Shown here: positions 42,021 to 50,735 of the stretch, piece after piece
Position numbering within the stretch: the stretch's first letter is position 1
How the letters are laid out: every line of letters begins with the position of its first letter
Origin: Planctomycetota bacterium
GTDB lineage: Bacteria > Planctomycetota > Brocadiia > JAADGH01
Direction of reading: 5' to 3'
Length of the DNA: 54,500 nucleotides
NCBI GenBank assembly: GCA_013152475.1
Contig: JAADGH010000004.1
Coordinates: 33,117 to 87,616, forward strand
Notes under the pieces: model-generated
Seen by the model: the letters and a program-made list of their open reading frames with translations, nothing else
Database searches by the model: none
What the model was told of the DNA's origin: nothing
Position numbers and translations under genes: made by a program

Positions 42021-44597
42021 ATGCGACGATTCTCCTGCCACGCCCTGCTTGCCTTGGTCCTGTTCGTCTCCTCGCACAGCCTTGCCGGCGAACGCCTGTC
42101 GAAGTTGGACATCCTGAACAAGGGCTACCCCCGCGCCTTCTTCTTCCGGTCCACCGAAGGCATGTCGCGGAGGGGCAAGGTGCCGTTCGAGGAATGGGAC
42201 GCAATCTTCAGCCGCCTGAACGGCATCATGGGCAAGTGCCTCGATGAGGAAGTACCGCGCACGATGCCCAACTGTATGAACTACTTTACGAAGTTCAAGT
42301 CCATGCACCCGAACCAGGTGGTGCTCCTCCACTACAACGGCAACGCCCGCGATCCCCGCTTCCAGTGCGAGGAGTTCTTCGCCGGTCACTGGGTCTACAC
42401 CACCGGCTGCGGCCTGACGAAAGACCTGCCGGCGGAGGAGGGGGAGTCCATCGTCCACGTCGAGGACCCGAAATTCTTCAAAGTGAACATGGGACGCTAT
42501 GGCGACAAGAACATGGACATCGGCATCTGCCAGGTTGGCCCCGACGGCAAGCGCAACTGGCATATCTCCGAGCAGGTGCAGCTCCTCGATGTGGACCCAA
42601 AGGCCAAGACGATCAAGGTGAAGCGAGGGGCCTTCGGCACAAAGCCCATCGCCTTCAAGGCGGGCGAGACGTGCGTCGCCCCGCACGTGACGGAGGGGCC
42701 ATGGGGGAGGCGATCCAATTTGCTGTGGTACCACAACTACTCGACCACATGCCCAAAGGACGCGAAGGGCCGGACGTGCAGCGATGTGCTGGTGGAAGAC
42801 CTGGCCAAACGCTTCGGGCCCGGTGGCGAGCTGGAGAAGTTCGACGGCCTCGAGTTCGACGTCCTCAACTTCGGCCACATGAAGGCACCCGCGAACCCGT
42901 ACGGCCCCGACATGAACGCCGACGGCGTCGCCGATTGGGGAATTGTTGACGGCGTGAATGTCTACGGCGTCGGGGTCTATGAGTTCTGCAGGAAGCTCCG
43001 TGAACGGATGGGCAACGACATTATCATCCAGGCCGACGGCGCAAGCCCGAGAAGCCAGCGGTCCTTCGGTCTGCTGAACGGCATCGAGAGCGAGGGCTGG
43101 CCCGCGCTCAGCGATCACAAGGCAGACGACTGGTCCGGCGGGCTGAACCGTCACATCTACTGGCGCGACCACGCACGCAAGCCGGTCTTCAACTACGTCA
43201 ACCACAAGTATATCGAGCGAGTGCCCGATGGGAAGAAGGGGCAGAACCGGCAGGTCAAGACGCCCTTCAGCCTGACGCGGCTGGTCCTCGCGGCGTGCAT
43301 GTTCACCGACTCCATGGTCACCTACTCCCTCCGATGCCCCAGCGAACCCGGCGAGCGCTTCGGCATTTACGATGAACTCCGCAAAGGGACAGAGCATGAG
43401 ATCAACTGGCTCGGCATGCCCGTCGGCCCGCCGATCCGTCTGGCCCTGAAGGCGCCGGACCTGCTGAAGGGCTGCGGCGTGAAGCCGACGGAGGCGTTTC
43501 TCAAGCAGTGGTCTTCGCAGGACGAAGCGACCAAGATTTCCCTGGCCGACAACGCCGTCCGCATCGCCGGCGGCGACACGGAAACGCGCACCATGCGCTG
43601 GAAGATGCGTGGCCAGAAGAATCTGCGGGGCGATCTGTTCGTCCACTTCCGCATCCAGGCCGATCCCATGGCTGGCTACCCGTCCGCTATCCCGCGTCTC
43701 CTCTGGGTCGAGGCCCGAAGCGAGAGCCAGGTGATGGGCCAACAAGCCGAGCGGACGGGGATGATCCTTCGCGGCAAGGAGGAAACCGAGATCGACCGCG
43801 AGACGCGAGCCTCCGTCCGCCCCCTCGGCAAGACCGGCATCAACGGCGACGAGCGGTACGGCTATTTCGTCCATCCGCCGTGGTATGGCGGCGTGGCGGG
43901 GGCTGTGTTCTGGGAAGCGGACGTGGTTGTGCCGAAGAAAGACGCCACGCTCCGGTTCGCCACCGGCCTGCGCCCGGCGCCGTCGAAGAGCGACGGCATT
44001 GTGTATAAGGTCGTGGTGCGTGACGGTGACAAGTCGAAGGAAGTCTTTTCGCACCACCACACGGAGTTCGCATGGAAGGAGCACCGCGTGGACCTGAGCC
44101 CCTGGCAGGGCAAGCGCGTCACGCTCCGCTTCCTCGCCGACTGCGGGCCGAAGGACAACTGCACAGCCGACCACGGCTGCTGGGCGGAGGTGCGTTTCGG
44201 CGACGCCGAGGCGGCGCGGGAGAAGTTCAAACCGAAGCGCTACATGGGCTTCGCCGGGAAGGATGGCGACGACGTGGGGTTCTACTTCCGCGACATGGAT
44301 TGCGATGCGGCGGAGCTCCGGTTCACCATCGAGGGCACGGAACCCGTGCGGATATCGAACCTGACGATCCACGCCCACACGGATGCCATTGTTCGCGAAT
44401 TCGAAAAGGGTGTTGTCATCGCGAATCCGTCGGACCATGAGTATACGTTCGATCTGAGGGGGCTCTTCCCGGCCAAGAAGCTGCGGCGCATCAAGGGATC
44501 ATCCCGGCAGGACCCGACGGCGAACAACGGGAAGCCGGTGGGGGACAAGATTACACTGAGTCCGCGCGATGCCCTTTTCCTCGCGGCAGCGGATTGA
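42021..44597 (+). CDS. Secreted glycoside hydrolase-like protein (TIM barrel, GHL-type)
   Basis: 858 residues from ATG 42021 (AAAGGAA upstream), with signal peptide MRRFSCHALLALVLFVSSHS ending near LAG-E. The first half looks like a barrel of the 'hypothetical glycosyl hydrolase' type: YPRAFFFRSTEG, VVLLHYNGNARDP, a small beta insert near residues 180-220 (VKRGAFGTKPIAFKAGE), then FDGLEFDVLNFG, IIIQADGASP and FNYVNHKYIERV. The acidic residues of FDGLEFD are the likely catalytic site by analogy. The second half holds beta-sandwich domains (DAELRF-type strands, VRISNLTIHAHTD). I do not recognise a numbered GH family. It shares the RG-x2-GT-type insert with the protein at 2623-5475. The next gene has its own promoter. 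Confidence 0.68.
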   Translation: MRRFSCHALLALVLFVSSHSLAGERLSKLDILNKGYPRAFFFRSTEGMSRRGKVPFEEWDAIFSRLNGIMGKCLDEEVPRTMPNCMNYFTKFKSMHPNQVVLLHYNGNARDPRFQCEEFFAGHWVYTTGCGLTKDLPAEEGESIVHVEDPKFFKVNMGRYGDKNMDIGICQVGPDGKRNWHISEQVQLLDVDPKAKTIKVKRGAFGTKPIAFKAGETCVAPHVTEGPWGRRSNLLWYHNYSTTCPKDAKGRTCSDVLVEDLAKRFGPGGELEKFDGLEFDVLNFGHMKAPANPYGPDMNADGVADWGIVDGVNVYGVGVYEFCRKLRERMGNDIIIQADGASPRSQRSFGLLNGIESEGWPALSDHKADDWSGGLNRHIYWRDHARKPVFNYVNHKYIERVPDGKKGQNRQVKTPFSLTRLVLAACMFTDSMVTYSLRCPSEPGERFGIYDELRKGTEHEINWLGMPVGPPIRLALKAPDLLKGCGVKPTEAFLKQWSSQDEATKISLADNAVRIAGGDTETRTMRWKMRGQKNLRGDLFVHFRIQADPMAGYPSAIPRLLWVEARSESQVMGQQAERTGMILRGKEETEIDRETRASVRPLGKTGINGDERYGYFVHPPWYGGVAGAVFWEADVVVPKKDATLRFATGLRPAPSKSDGIVYKVVVRDGDKSKEVFSHHHTEFAWKEHRVDLSPWQGKRVTLRFLADCGPKDNCTADHGCWAEVRFGDAEAAREKFKPKRYMGFAGKDGDDVGFYFRDMDCDAAELRFTIEGTEPVRISNLTIHAHTDAIVREFEKGVVIANPSDHEYTFDLRGLFPAKKLRRIKGSSRQDPTANNGKPVGDKITLSPRDALFLAAAD

Positions 44598-44623
44598 TTT
44601 TTCGGGTCGATGTGGCGTATACT
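44594..44623 (+). promoter_or_regulatory. Promoter of the Rossmann/PQQ-propeller gene
   Basis: TTGATT (44594-44599), an 18-bp spacer and TATACT (44618-44623). The -35 box overlaps the stop of the preceding gene. Confidence 0.65.
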
Positions 44624-44660
44624 GGAAGCGGCAAAAGACACGAATGCGGGAGAAAGGGAA

Positions 44661-47600
44661 ATGATGGCGGTAAGAAAACGATTAAAACTTGTGTTGTGTA
44701 TTGGTTTGTTCGCATGGCTTACACTGGGCATCCTCCCGGCGTGCCTCGCGCAGAATGCGGCGCAGATTCTGGAGGCGACCGGTGTCAAGGGCGGCCTGAT
44801 CGTCCACATCAACTGCGGCGACGGCAAGCTCACCGCCGCGCTCCGGGTGAACGACCGCTTCATGGTCCATGGCCTGGATGCTGACGCGAAGAACGTCGAG
44901 GCCGCGCGGAAGCACGTCCAATCGCTCGGCCTCTACGGCAAGGTGGCCATTGACCGGCTGGAAGGCGCTCGTCTGCCCTACGTGGACAACATGGTCAATC
45001 TTGTCGTGGCGGAGAACCTCGGCGGCGTCCCCATGGACGAGGTCATGCGCGTCCTCGTTCCCAATGGCGTGGCCTACATCAAGAAAGACGGCCAGTGGAC
45101 CCAGACCGTCAAACCGCGCCCGAAGGACATCGCTGAGTGGACGCACTACCTCTACGACGCCAAGAACAACGCCGTGGCGCCCGACCAGGTCATCGGCCCG
45201 CCGCGCCGCTATCAGTGGGTCGGCAGCCCGCGGTGGTCGCGCCACCACGACCACATGGCCAGCATGAGCGCACTGGTCTCGGCCAACGGGCGGATTTTCT
45301 ACATCATGGACGAGGGATCGAGGCGGTCTATCCAACTCCCGGCCAGGTGGTTCCTCATCGCCCGCGATGCCTTCAACGGAGTGGTCCTCTGGAAACGGCC
45401 GATCTCTAAATGGAACACCCACCGGTGGGCCCTCAAGAGCGGCCCGGCCCAGCTCCCCCGGCGGCTGGTTGCCGTTGGGGATCGGGTGTATGTCACCCTC
45501 GGTCTCGATGCGCCCGTCTCGGTGCTCGACGCCGCCACGGGCGAGACGATCCGGACCTGCAAGGGCACAGAGAACACCGAGGAGCTCATCGTCTCCGACG
45601 GCGTGATCTTCGCCCAGTTGAGCAAGGCGCCGATGAAGTGGCTCGACTTCCGGCAGGAATACTCCTATGTCTGGGCCAACACGACTCACGCCAACAAGGA
45701 CTGGACATGGGACGGGAAAAACCGAACCCTCGTCGCCCTCAAGGCCGACACGGGCGAGACGCTCTGGAAAAAAGAATACCCCATCGTCCACCTGACGCTC
45801 ACCGCCGATGATTCGCATGTTCTCTTTCACGATGGCGAGAAGATCGTCTGTCTGAATCGACAGAACGGCGATGAGGTCTGGAAGTCCGAGCCGGTCGGCC
45901 GCCGCACCACGATCCCTGTCAGCTTCGGCCCGACGCTTCTTGTGTACAAGGACATCGTTCTCTTCGCCGGGGGCAACCGAAAGATGTCGGCCCTGTCCCT
46001 GAAGGACGGCAAGATTCTGTGGACGGCGGAGCACCACCGCGGTGGGCACATGTCACCCGGGGACCTGCTCGTCGTGGACAACCTGGTCTGGTCGGGGCAG
46101 GTCGCCAGCGGCAGCGACTCCGGCGTCTTCACCGGCCGCGACCTGCGTACGGGCGAGGTCAAGAGCGAGTTCGAGCCGGACATCAAGATCTACTGGTTCC
46201 ACCATCGCTGCTACCGCGCCAAGGCGACAGACAACTACATCCTGACTTCGCGCACCGGCATCGAATTCATCGACGTCCGGAAGAAGCACTGGATCGTGAA
46301 CCACTGGGTTCGCGGCGGCTGTCTCTATGGCATCATGCCGTGCAACGGCATGATCTATGCCCCGCCCCACTCCTGCGGGTGCTACCTGGAGAGCAAGCTC
46401 TGCGGCTTCAACGCCCTCAACCCCGAATCGAAAACCTTCCAGGTCCCCAAGGACGTCCCGGATGAGGGGCGTCTGGTGCAAGGCCCGGCCTATAATGCAA
46501 TCCAAAATCAGCAATCGAAAATCCAAAATAAAAATGACTGGCCCACCTACCGCCACGACCCCGCTCGCAGCGGGGCCATCAAAACATCCATCCCGGCGGA
46601 CTTGAAACAAACCTGGGCGGCCAAGCTCGGCGGACGGCTCAGCGCCGTCACCGTCGCTGGCGGGAAGGTCTATGTGGCGACGATCGATACGCACACCGTC
46701 CACGCCCTTGATGCGAAAACAGGCAAAACGGCCTGGACCTACACCGTCGGCGGCCGGGTGGACTCGCCACCGACGATCTATCAGGGCCGGGCGCTGTTTG
46801 GCTCGCGCGACGGATATGTCTATTGCCTCCGCGCCTCCGACGGCGCGCTGGTCTGGCGCTTCCGCGCCGCGCCGGTGGATCGGCGGATGATGGCCTACGA
46901 GCAGGTCGAGTCGGTCTGGCCCGTGCCGGGCAGCGTGCTGGTGCAGGACGGCGTCGCCTCCTTCGTCGCCGGCCGGTCGATCTTCCTGGACGACGGCATG
47001 AGGCTCATCCGGCTCGATGCCAAGACGGGGAAGAAACTCTCCGAGACGATCCTGGACAGTGTCGATCCGGAGACCGGGAAGGACATGCAGAGCCACGTGA
47101 AGGCCCTGACCATGCCGGTCTCTTTGCCGGACGTCCTGTCGAGCGACGGCAAGTCCATCTACATGCGCTCGCAGCAGTTCGACATGGAGGGCAAGCGGCG
47201 GCACATCGCTCAGATCCCGCTGAACGAAGAGATCGGCGAGGGGGCGCACCTTTTCTGCGAGATCGGCTTTCTCGACCGTTCGTGGTTCCATCGCTCCTAC
47301 TGGCTCTATGGCCGGAGCGTGAGCGGCGGCTACGGCGGGTGGTACCAAGCCGCGCGCCTGGTCCCCTACGGACGGATCATGGTGTTTGACGACGCCAATG
47401 TGTACGGCTACGGGCGCGAGCCGCAGTACGTCACGAATGCGTCGGTGCTCAATTACCGCCTGTACGCCGCCGACAAGGCCGTTACCGAGGAGGCGCTCGC
47501 ACACGTGAGGCAGGCCACACGCGAAATGAACCTGCGGTCCAATAGAAAAAACGCAAGCGGCTCCGACTGGAAGCTGCGGCGCTACTTCCCCGTCAAAGAT

Positions 47601-48545
47601 CTCACGGCGGTGCAGTACAAGTGGGCCGACGATCAGCCCTCCGTCGAGGTCATGGCCATGACCCTGGCCGGCCGGACGCTCTTTGTCGCCGGGCCTCCGA
47701 CCCTGATCGACGAGCGGAAGTCTTTCCGTCTTCCCGACGACAAGGAAGTGAACGAGAAACTGCTGGAGCAGGACGCGGCATGGCAGGGAAAGTACGGCGG
47801 GCGGCTGTGGACGGTCTCCGCCGATGACGGCAAGGTCATCGCCCGATACAAGACCGACTCCCTGCCCGTCTTCGACGGCATGGCCGCTGCGAACGGGTGT
47901 CTCTTCATGTCCACCACCGACGGGCGGGTGCTGTGCTTCGGCGGCGCCGAAGGGCAGGCCCTGGCGAGCGCGGACGATCCACTGCAGGTCATCTCCAAGG
48001 AGCCGGAGGAGCCGGACTACCTCCTGCCCCCGCCGGTGCCGAAGGATGAGGACTTTGCCGTGGTCAAAAAGTGCAAGGTCTTCGACTCGAAACTCGGCTA
48101 TCGCGTCCGCGCGGGGGGGAGGAAGAAAATCGGTATTGCCCTGAAGAAGCTCGATCACCCCCTCCAGAAGAAAGCCGTTTTCGAGACGAAGATCAAAACC
48201 ATTTCAGGGGGGGGCTTGGTGAACGGTTTCATCGCCTTCGGTAACACCCCGAAGGAAGAGCAATTGGTGCACTGCGGCCTGCGCGTCGCGGCGAAGAGCG
48301 CGCTCATCATCCAGGGCCCGATCAAGGGCGGCAAGTCGAAGGGGGCGAAAATCGAGGTGGCGCGCGACCACGCGTACAAGATGAAGGTCGTGGTCGATCT
48401 CGAAAATAAGAAGGTGACGCTCACGGTGAAGAAGGTTACCGTCGAGATGCCCCTGGTCCTGGACCTAAAGTCCATCACCTACGTCGGCTATTCCGTGGAC
48501 AGCGCCTGCACGGACTTCAGCCCGGTGAAGACCACGGGGGAGTAG
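44661..48545 (+). CDS. Exported fusion of a methyltransferase-fold domain with PQQ-like beta-propellers
   Basis: 1,294 residues from ATG 44661 (AAAGGGAA upstream; a second ATG follows directly). The signal sequence RLKLVLCIGLFAWLTLGILP ends at ACLA-Q. Residues ~40-165 read as a SAM-methyltransferase Rossmann fold: LIVHINCGDGKLTAAL (motif I), VHGLDADAKNVEAARKHV, VNLVVAENLG, VLVPNGVAYI. PQQ-like propeller blades follow, with the repeated DAxTGExxW pattern (LDAATGETIR, LKADTGETLWKKE, LDAKTGKTAWTY, LRASDGALVWRF). An AT-rich insert (YNAIQNQQSKIQN) separates two propeller halves near residues 611-624. The last ~170 residues look like a concanavalin-type domain. SAM is not expected outside the cytoplasm, so the first domain is probably repurposed. 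The CHAD gene follows after one base. Confidence 0.82.
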   Translation: MMAVRKRLKLVLCIGLFAWLTLGILPACLAQNAAQILEATGVKGGLIVHINCGDGKLTAALRVNDRFMVHGLDADAKNVEAARKHVQSLGLYGKVAIDRLEGARLPYVDNMVNLVVAENLGGVPMDEVMRVLVPNGVAYIKKDGQWTQTVKPRPKDIAEWTHYLYDAKNNAVAPDQVIGPPRRYQWVGSPRWSRHHDHMASMSALVSANGRIFYIMDEGSRRSIQLPARWFLIARDAFNGVVLWKRPISKWNTHRWALKSGPAQLPRRLVAVGDRVYVTLGLDAPVSVLDAATGETIRTCKGTENTEELIVSDGVIFAQLSKAPMKWLDFRQEYSYVWANTTHANKDWTWDGKNRTLVALKADTGETLWKKEYPIVHLTLTADDSHVLFHDGEKIVCLNRQNGDEVWKSEPVGRRTTIPVSFGPTLLVYKDIVLFAGGNRKMSALSLKDGKILWTAEHHRGGHMSPGDLLVVDNLVWSGQVASGSDSGVFTGRDLRTGEVKSEFEPDIKIYWFHHRCYRAKATDNYILTSRTGIEFIDVRKKHWIVNHWVRGGCLYGIMPCNGMIYAPPHSCGCYLESKLCGFNALNPESKTFQVPKDVPDEGRLVQGPAYNAIQNQQSKIQNKNDWPTYRHDPARSGAIKTSIPADLKQTWAAKLGGRLSAVTVAGGKVYVATIDTHTVHALDAKTGKTAWTYTVGGRVDSPPTIYQGRALFGSRDGYVYCLRASDGALVWRFRAAPVDRRMMAYEQVESVWPVPGSVLVQDGVASFVAGRSIFLDDGMRLIRLDAKTGKKLSETILDSVDPETGKDMQSHVKALTMPVSLPDVLSSDGKSIYMRSQQFDMEGKRRHIAQIPLNEEIGEGAHLFCEIGFLDRSWFHRSYWLYGRSVSGGYGGWYQAARLVPYGRIMVFDDANVYGYGREPQYVTNASVLNYRLYAADKAVTEEALAHVRQATREMNLRSNRKNASGSDWKLRRYFPVKDLTAVQYKWADDQPSVEVMAMTLAGRTLFVAGPPTLIDERKSFRLPDDKEVNEKLLEQDAAWQGKYGGRLWTVSADDGKVIARYKTDSLPVFDGMAAANGCLFMSTTDGRVLCFGGAEGQALASADDPLQVISKEPEEPDYLLPPPVPKDEDFAVVKKCKVFDSKLGYRVRAGGRKKIGIALKKLDHPLQKKAVFETKIKTISGGGLVNGFIAFGNTPKEEQLVHCGLRVAAKSALIIQGPIKGGKSKGAKIEVARDHAYKMKVVVDLENKKVTLTVKKVTVEMPLVLDLKSITYVGYSVDSACTDFSPVKTTGE
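46498..46536 (+). repeat. AT-rich repeat-like insert inside the PQQ-propeller gene
   Basis: A short tract made of AATCCAAAATC / AATCGAAAATCC / AAAATAAAAATG units interrupts the GC-rich gene without breaking the frame. It resembles AATC-GAAAATCC-type repeats that usually lie between genes in environmental bacteria. Confidence 0.65.
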
Positions 48546-48546
48546 A

Positions 48547-49437
48547 TTGGGAAGCAAGCCAACGGTCAGGGCAAGCGATTCCATTGCCGCCGCCGCCGCG
48601 ACGGTGCTGCGCTGCTTTTTCGAGCAGGTGCTGGACAACCAAAAGGGGACACGGGCCGGCGAGGACATCGAGGCCCTGCATGACATGCGTGTCGCTACGC
48701 GCCGACTGCGCGCGGCGCTGCGAACCTTCCGAAAGCCCATCGGCAGGGACCTGCTGGAGCCGCACCGCGCCGAACTGAAGTGGCTCGCTTCCGCCCTGGG
48801 GCAGGCGCGGGACCTCGACGTGTGGATCGAGTACCTCGATGCCTATCTCCCGACCGTCGCGCAGGAGCACCGCGACGACACGCTTGTCTACATCCAGACC
48901 GAACGAGCCGAGCGCGAGTCCCGCAGGCAGCGCCTCATCGCCGCGCTCGACAGCAGCAGGTTCGGCAGGTTTCAGGAGGGTTTCAGGAGACTCCTCGATA
49001 CCGACCTGCCCGCGTGCGGAGTCGATGAGACGGTCGGTCCCTTCGCGGCCAAGTCCATCCGCAAGCAAATGAAAAGGGTGCTGGCGTACAGCGACGGGAT
49101 CAAAGCGGCCCCGGAGGCGGAGCTGCACCGGCTTCGCATCGCCGGCAAGCGACTCCGCTACACGGGCGAGTTCTTCGCCGACTGTTTCGGGGTGCGCGTG
49201 AAGGAGATGATCCAGATGCTCCGCGACATGCAGGACGCCCTCGGCGCGCTGCACGACACCGTGGTCTGGCGGGAACGGATCGGGGAAACGAAGTGCGCAG
49301 CGCTGGTCGACCTGAAGCAGCACCTAAGCGAGGAGGCGGCGCAACACCGGCGCGATTTCTTCACGATCTGGCCCAGACTCACGTCCAAAAGGTCCCAAAA
49401 GGCGCTCCGAAAAGAGTTGAAGGACGCCGCTGCATAG
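48547..49437 (+). CDS. CHAD-domain protein
   Basis: 296 residues starting at TTG 48547, with GGGGGAG 5 bases upstream and one base after the previous stop, so translation is probably coupled. The CHAD signature appears twice, as expected for the two four-helix halves: LHDMRVATRRLRAALRTFRK near residue 40 and HRLRIAGKRLRYTGEFF near residue 195. CHAD domains are basic helical bundles that bind polyphosphate and often accompany polyphosphate granules or CYTH triphosphatases; no CYTH domain is fused here. The protein is cytoplasmic (no signal). Its placement behind an exported propeller protein is unexplained. Confidence 0.93.
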   Translation: MGSKPTVRASDSIAAAAATVLRCFFEQVLDNQKGTRAGEDIEALHDMRVATRRLRAALRTFRKPIGRDLLEPHRAELKWLASALGQARDLDVWIEYLDAYLPTVAQEHRDDTLVYIQTERAERESRRQRLIAALDSSRFGRFQEGFRRLLDTDLPACGVDETVGPFAAKSIRKQMKRVLAYSDGIKAAPEAELHRLRIAGKRLRYTGEFFADCFGVRVKEMIQMLRDMQDALGALHDTVVWRERIGETKCAALVDLKQHLSEEAAQHRRDFFTIWPRLTSKRSQKALRKELKDAAA

Positions 49438-49631
49438 TCAGGGGCCGGCGCAGATATTGTAGAGCTCATTGCCTTATCGCCCGAGGGCGAAGCATAGGTC
49501 AGACCTTTATAACCACTTATGCCACAGAATGTTATGAACGCGGGAATTTGCCAGTTTGTAAGTGATCTCGTCATAACTTGTGTTGTATACGAGTGTTACA
49601 AATACCTGATCTATTTCCTGCAATTGTATCA

Positions 49632-49660
49632 TTGAAACTGCCACGCGAACCGTGTATGCT
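49632..49660 (+). promoter_or_regulatory. Promoter of the response regulator-FHA gene
   Basis: TTGAAA (49632-49637), a 17-bp spacer and TATGCT (49655-49660), at the end of an AT-rich 262-bp gap (49438-49699) in which I see nothing else. Confidence 0.65.
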
Positions 49661-49699
49661 GATAAGGTCCGGCCGGTGGTGGTGTGGAGAGACCTGCTT

Positions 49700-50599
49700 A
49701 TGACAGGCGAGAGAATCCTGATCGTGGACGACGAGGAGGATGTGCGGGCCCTTTTGTCGCGGATACTGAGGCCCCACGGCTTCGACGTGAAAACGGCGGA
49801 GGGACCCGAGACCGCCCTCAAGGCGCTCGAAGCGTTTCAGCCCGATCTGCTTATCACCGACATCAAGATGCCCGGCATGGACGGGGTGGAGCTGGCGCGC
49901 GTCGTCAAGAAGCTATCCCCCCGCACCGGCGTCATCATCATGACCGCCTACGCAACCGTCGACTCGGCCATCGATTCCCTGCGGCTCGGCGTCGACAACT
50001 ACATCAAGAAACCCATCCAGCTCGATGAGCTGGCCGAGGCCGTCCGCACGGCGCTGGACAAGCGGCGCAGCGCAAGCGACGGCGCGGATATGGGTTCCGA
50101 ACCGCGGCACGGGCAGGATGTCCGGCGCGCAGAGGCCCCCGGCAGCGCGCGCTCACGGTCCCGCGCGACGGCGAGACCCCAGGCCGGATCGCAGGCCCCC
50201 GAGGCTCCGAAGCGACCGCCCGGCGTCATCCACCTTGCCGCGGCCACACCCACCGCCCGGGAGCGGTCCTCACCGCCGACGGTTCTCGTCCGCGCGTTCC
50301 CCTTCTACCTGGGTCGAGAACCGTACGGGATGGAAGACGGACCCATCAGCAACACGGACCTCACGATCCAAGACGAGCCGCCGTTCCAGGTCTCTCGCAG
50401 GCACTGCTCCATCGAGCAGGAAGCGGACGGATACTGCATTTGCGACGTGAACAGCCGACTCGGGACCATCGTCAACGGGGAGCGAATCGGCCCGCGCATG
50501 CCGGTTGCCGCCGCCCCGCTCAAGCCCGGCAAGAACACCCTCGTTCTCGGCGGGCGCCGAAGCCCTTTCGTCTTCAGCGTCCTCGTGAAGGGGTCATAG
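49700..50599 (+). CDS. Response regulator receiver-FHA fusion protein
   Basis: 299 residues from ATG 49700 (GGAGAG upstream). Residues 5-120 are a complete receiver domain: acidic pair D10-D11, phospho-acceptor D54 in LLITDIKMPGMDG, T82 and K104-P105. A flexible Arg/Ala/Pro/Ser-rich linker (about 125-205) follows. The C-terminal ~95 residues are an FHA domain (FYLGREPYG, FQVSRRHCSIE, DVNSRLGTIVNGERIG), which binds phosphothreonine peptides. There is no DNA-binding domain, so the output is protein interaction gated by receiver phosphorylation. A histidine kinase gene is not adjacent. The transmembrane kinase at 7141 shows that Thr phosphorylation exists in this organism. Confidence 0.93.
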   Translation: MTGERILIVDDEEDVRALLSRILRPHGFDVKTAEGPETALKALEAFQPDLLITDIKMPGMDGVELARVVKKLSPRTGVIIMTAYATVDSAIDSLRLGVDNYIKKPIQLDELAEAVRTALDKRRSASDGADMGSEPRHGQDVRRAEAPGSARSRSRATARPQAGSQAPEAPKRPPGVIHLAAATPTARERSSPPTVLVRAFPFYLGREPYGMEDGPISNTDLTIQDEPPFQVSRRHCSIEQEADGYCICDVNSRLGTIVNGERIGPRMPVAAAPLKPGKNTLVLGGRRSPFVFSVLVKGS

Positions 50600-50645
50600 C
50601 GCCCGAACGCTCCCTCCGCGTATCAAAGGCATTTCGATCTCCTGC

Positions 50646-50674
50646 TTGACTTCGACGGAGAGAGACGATAAACA
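50646..50674 (+). promoter_or_regulatory. Possible promoter of the LamG protein gene
   Basis: TTGACT (50646-50651), 17 bp, TAAACA (50669-50674). The -10 is weak and other spacings are possible. The gap 50600-50735 has no gene. Confidence 0.35.
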
Positions 50675-50735
50675 TGCACTATACGATGATGCCGTCGGAA
50701 TGGCCAATGAGCACATCGAGGAAGGAGATGTGTCG

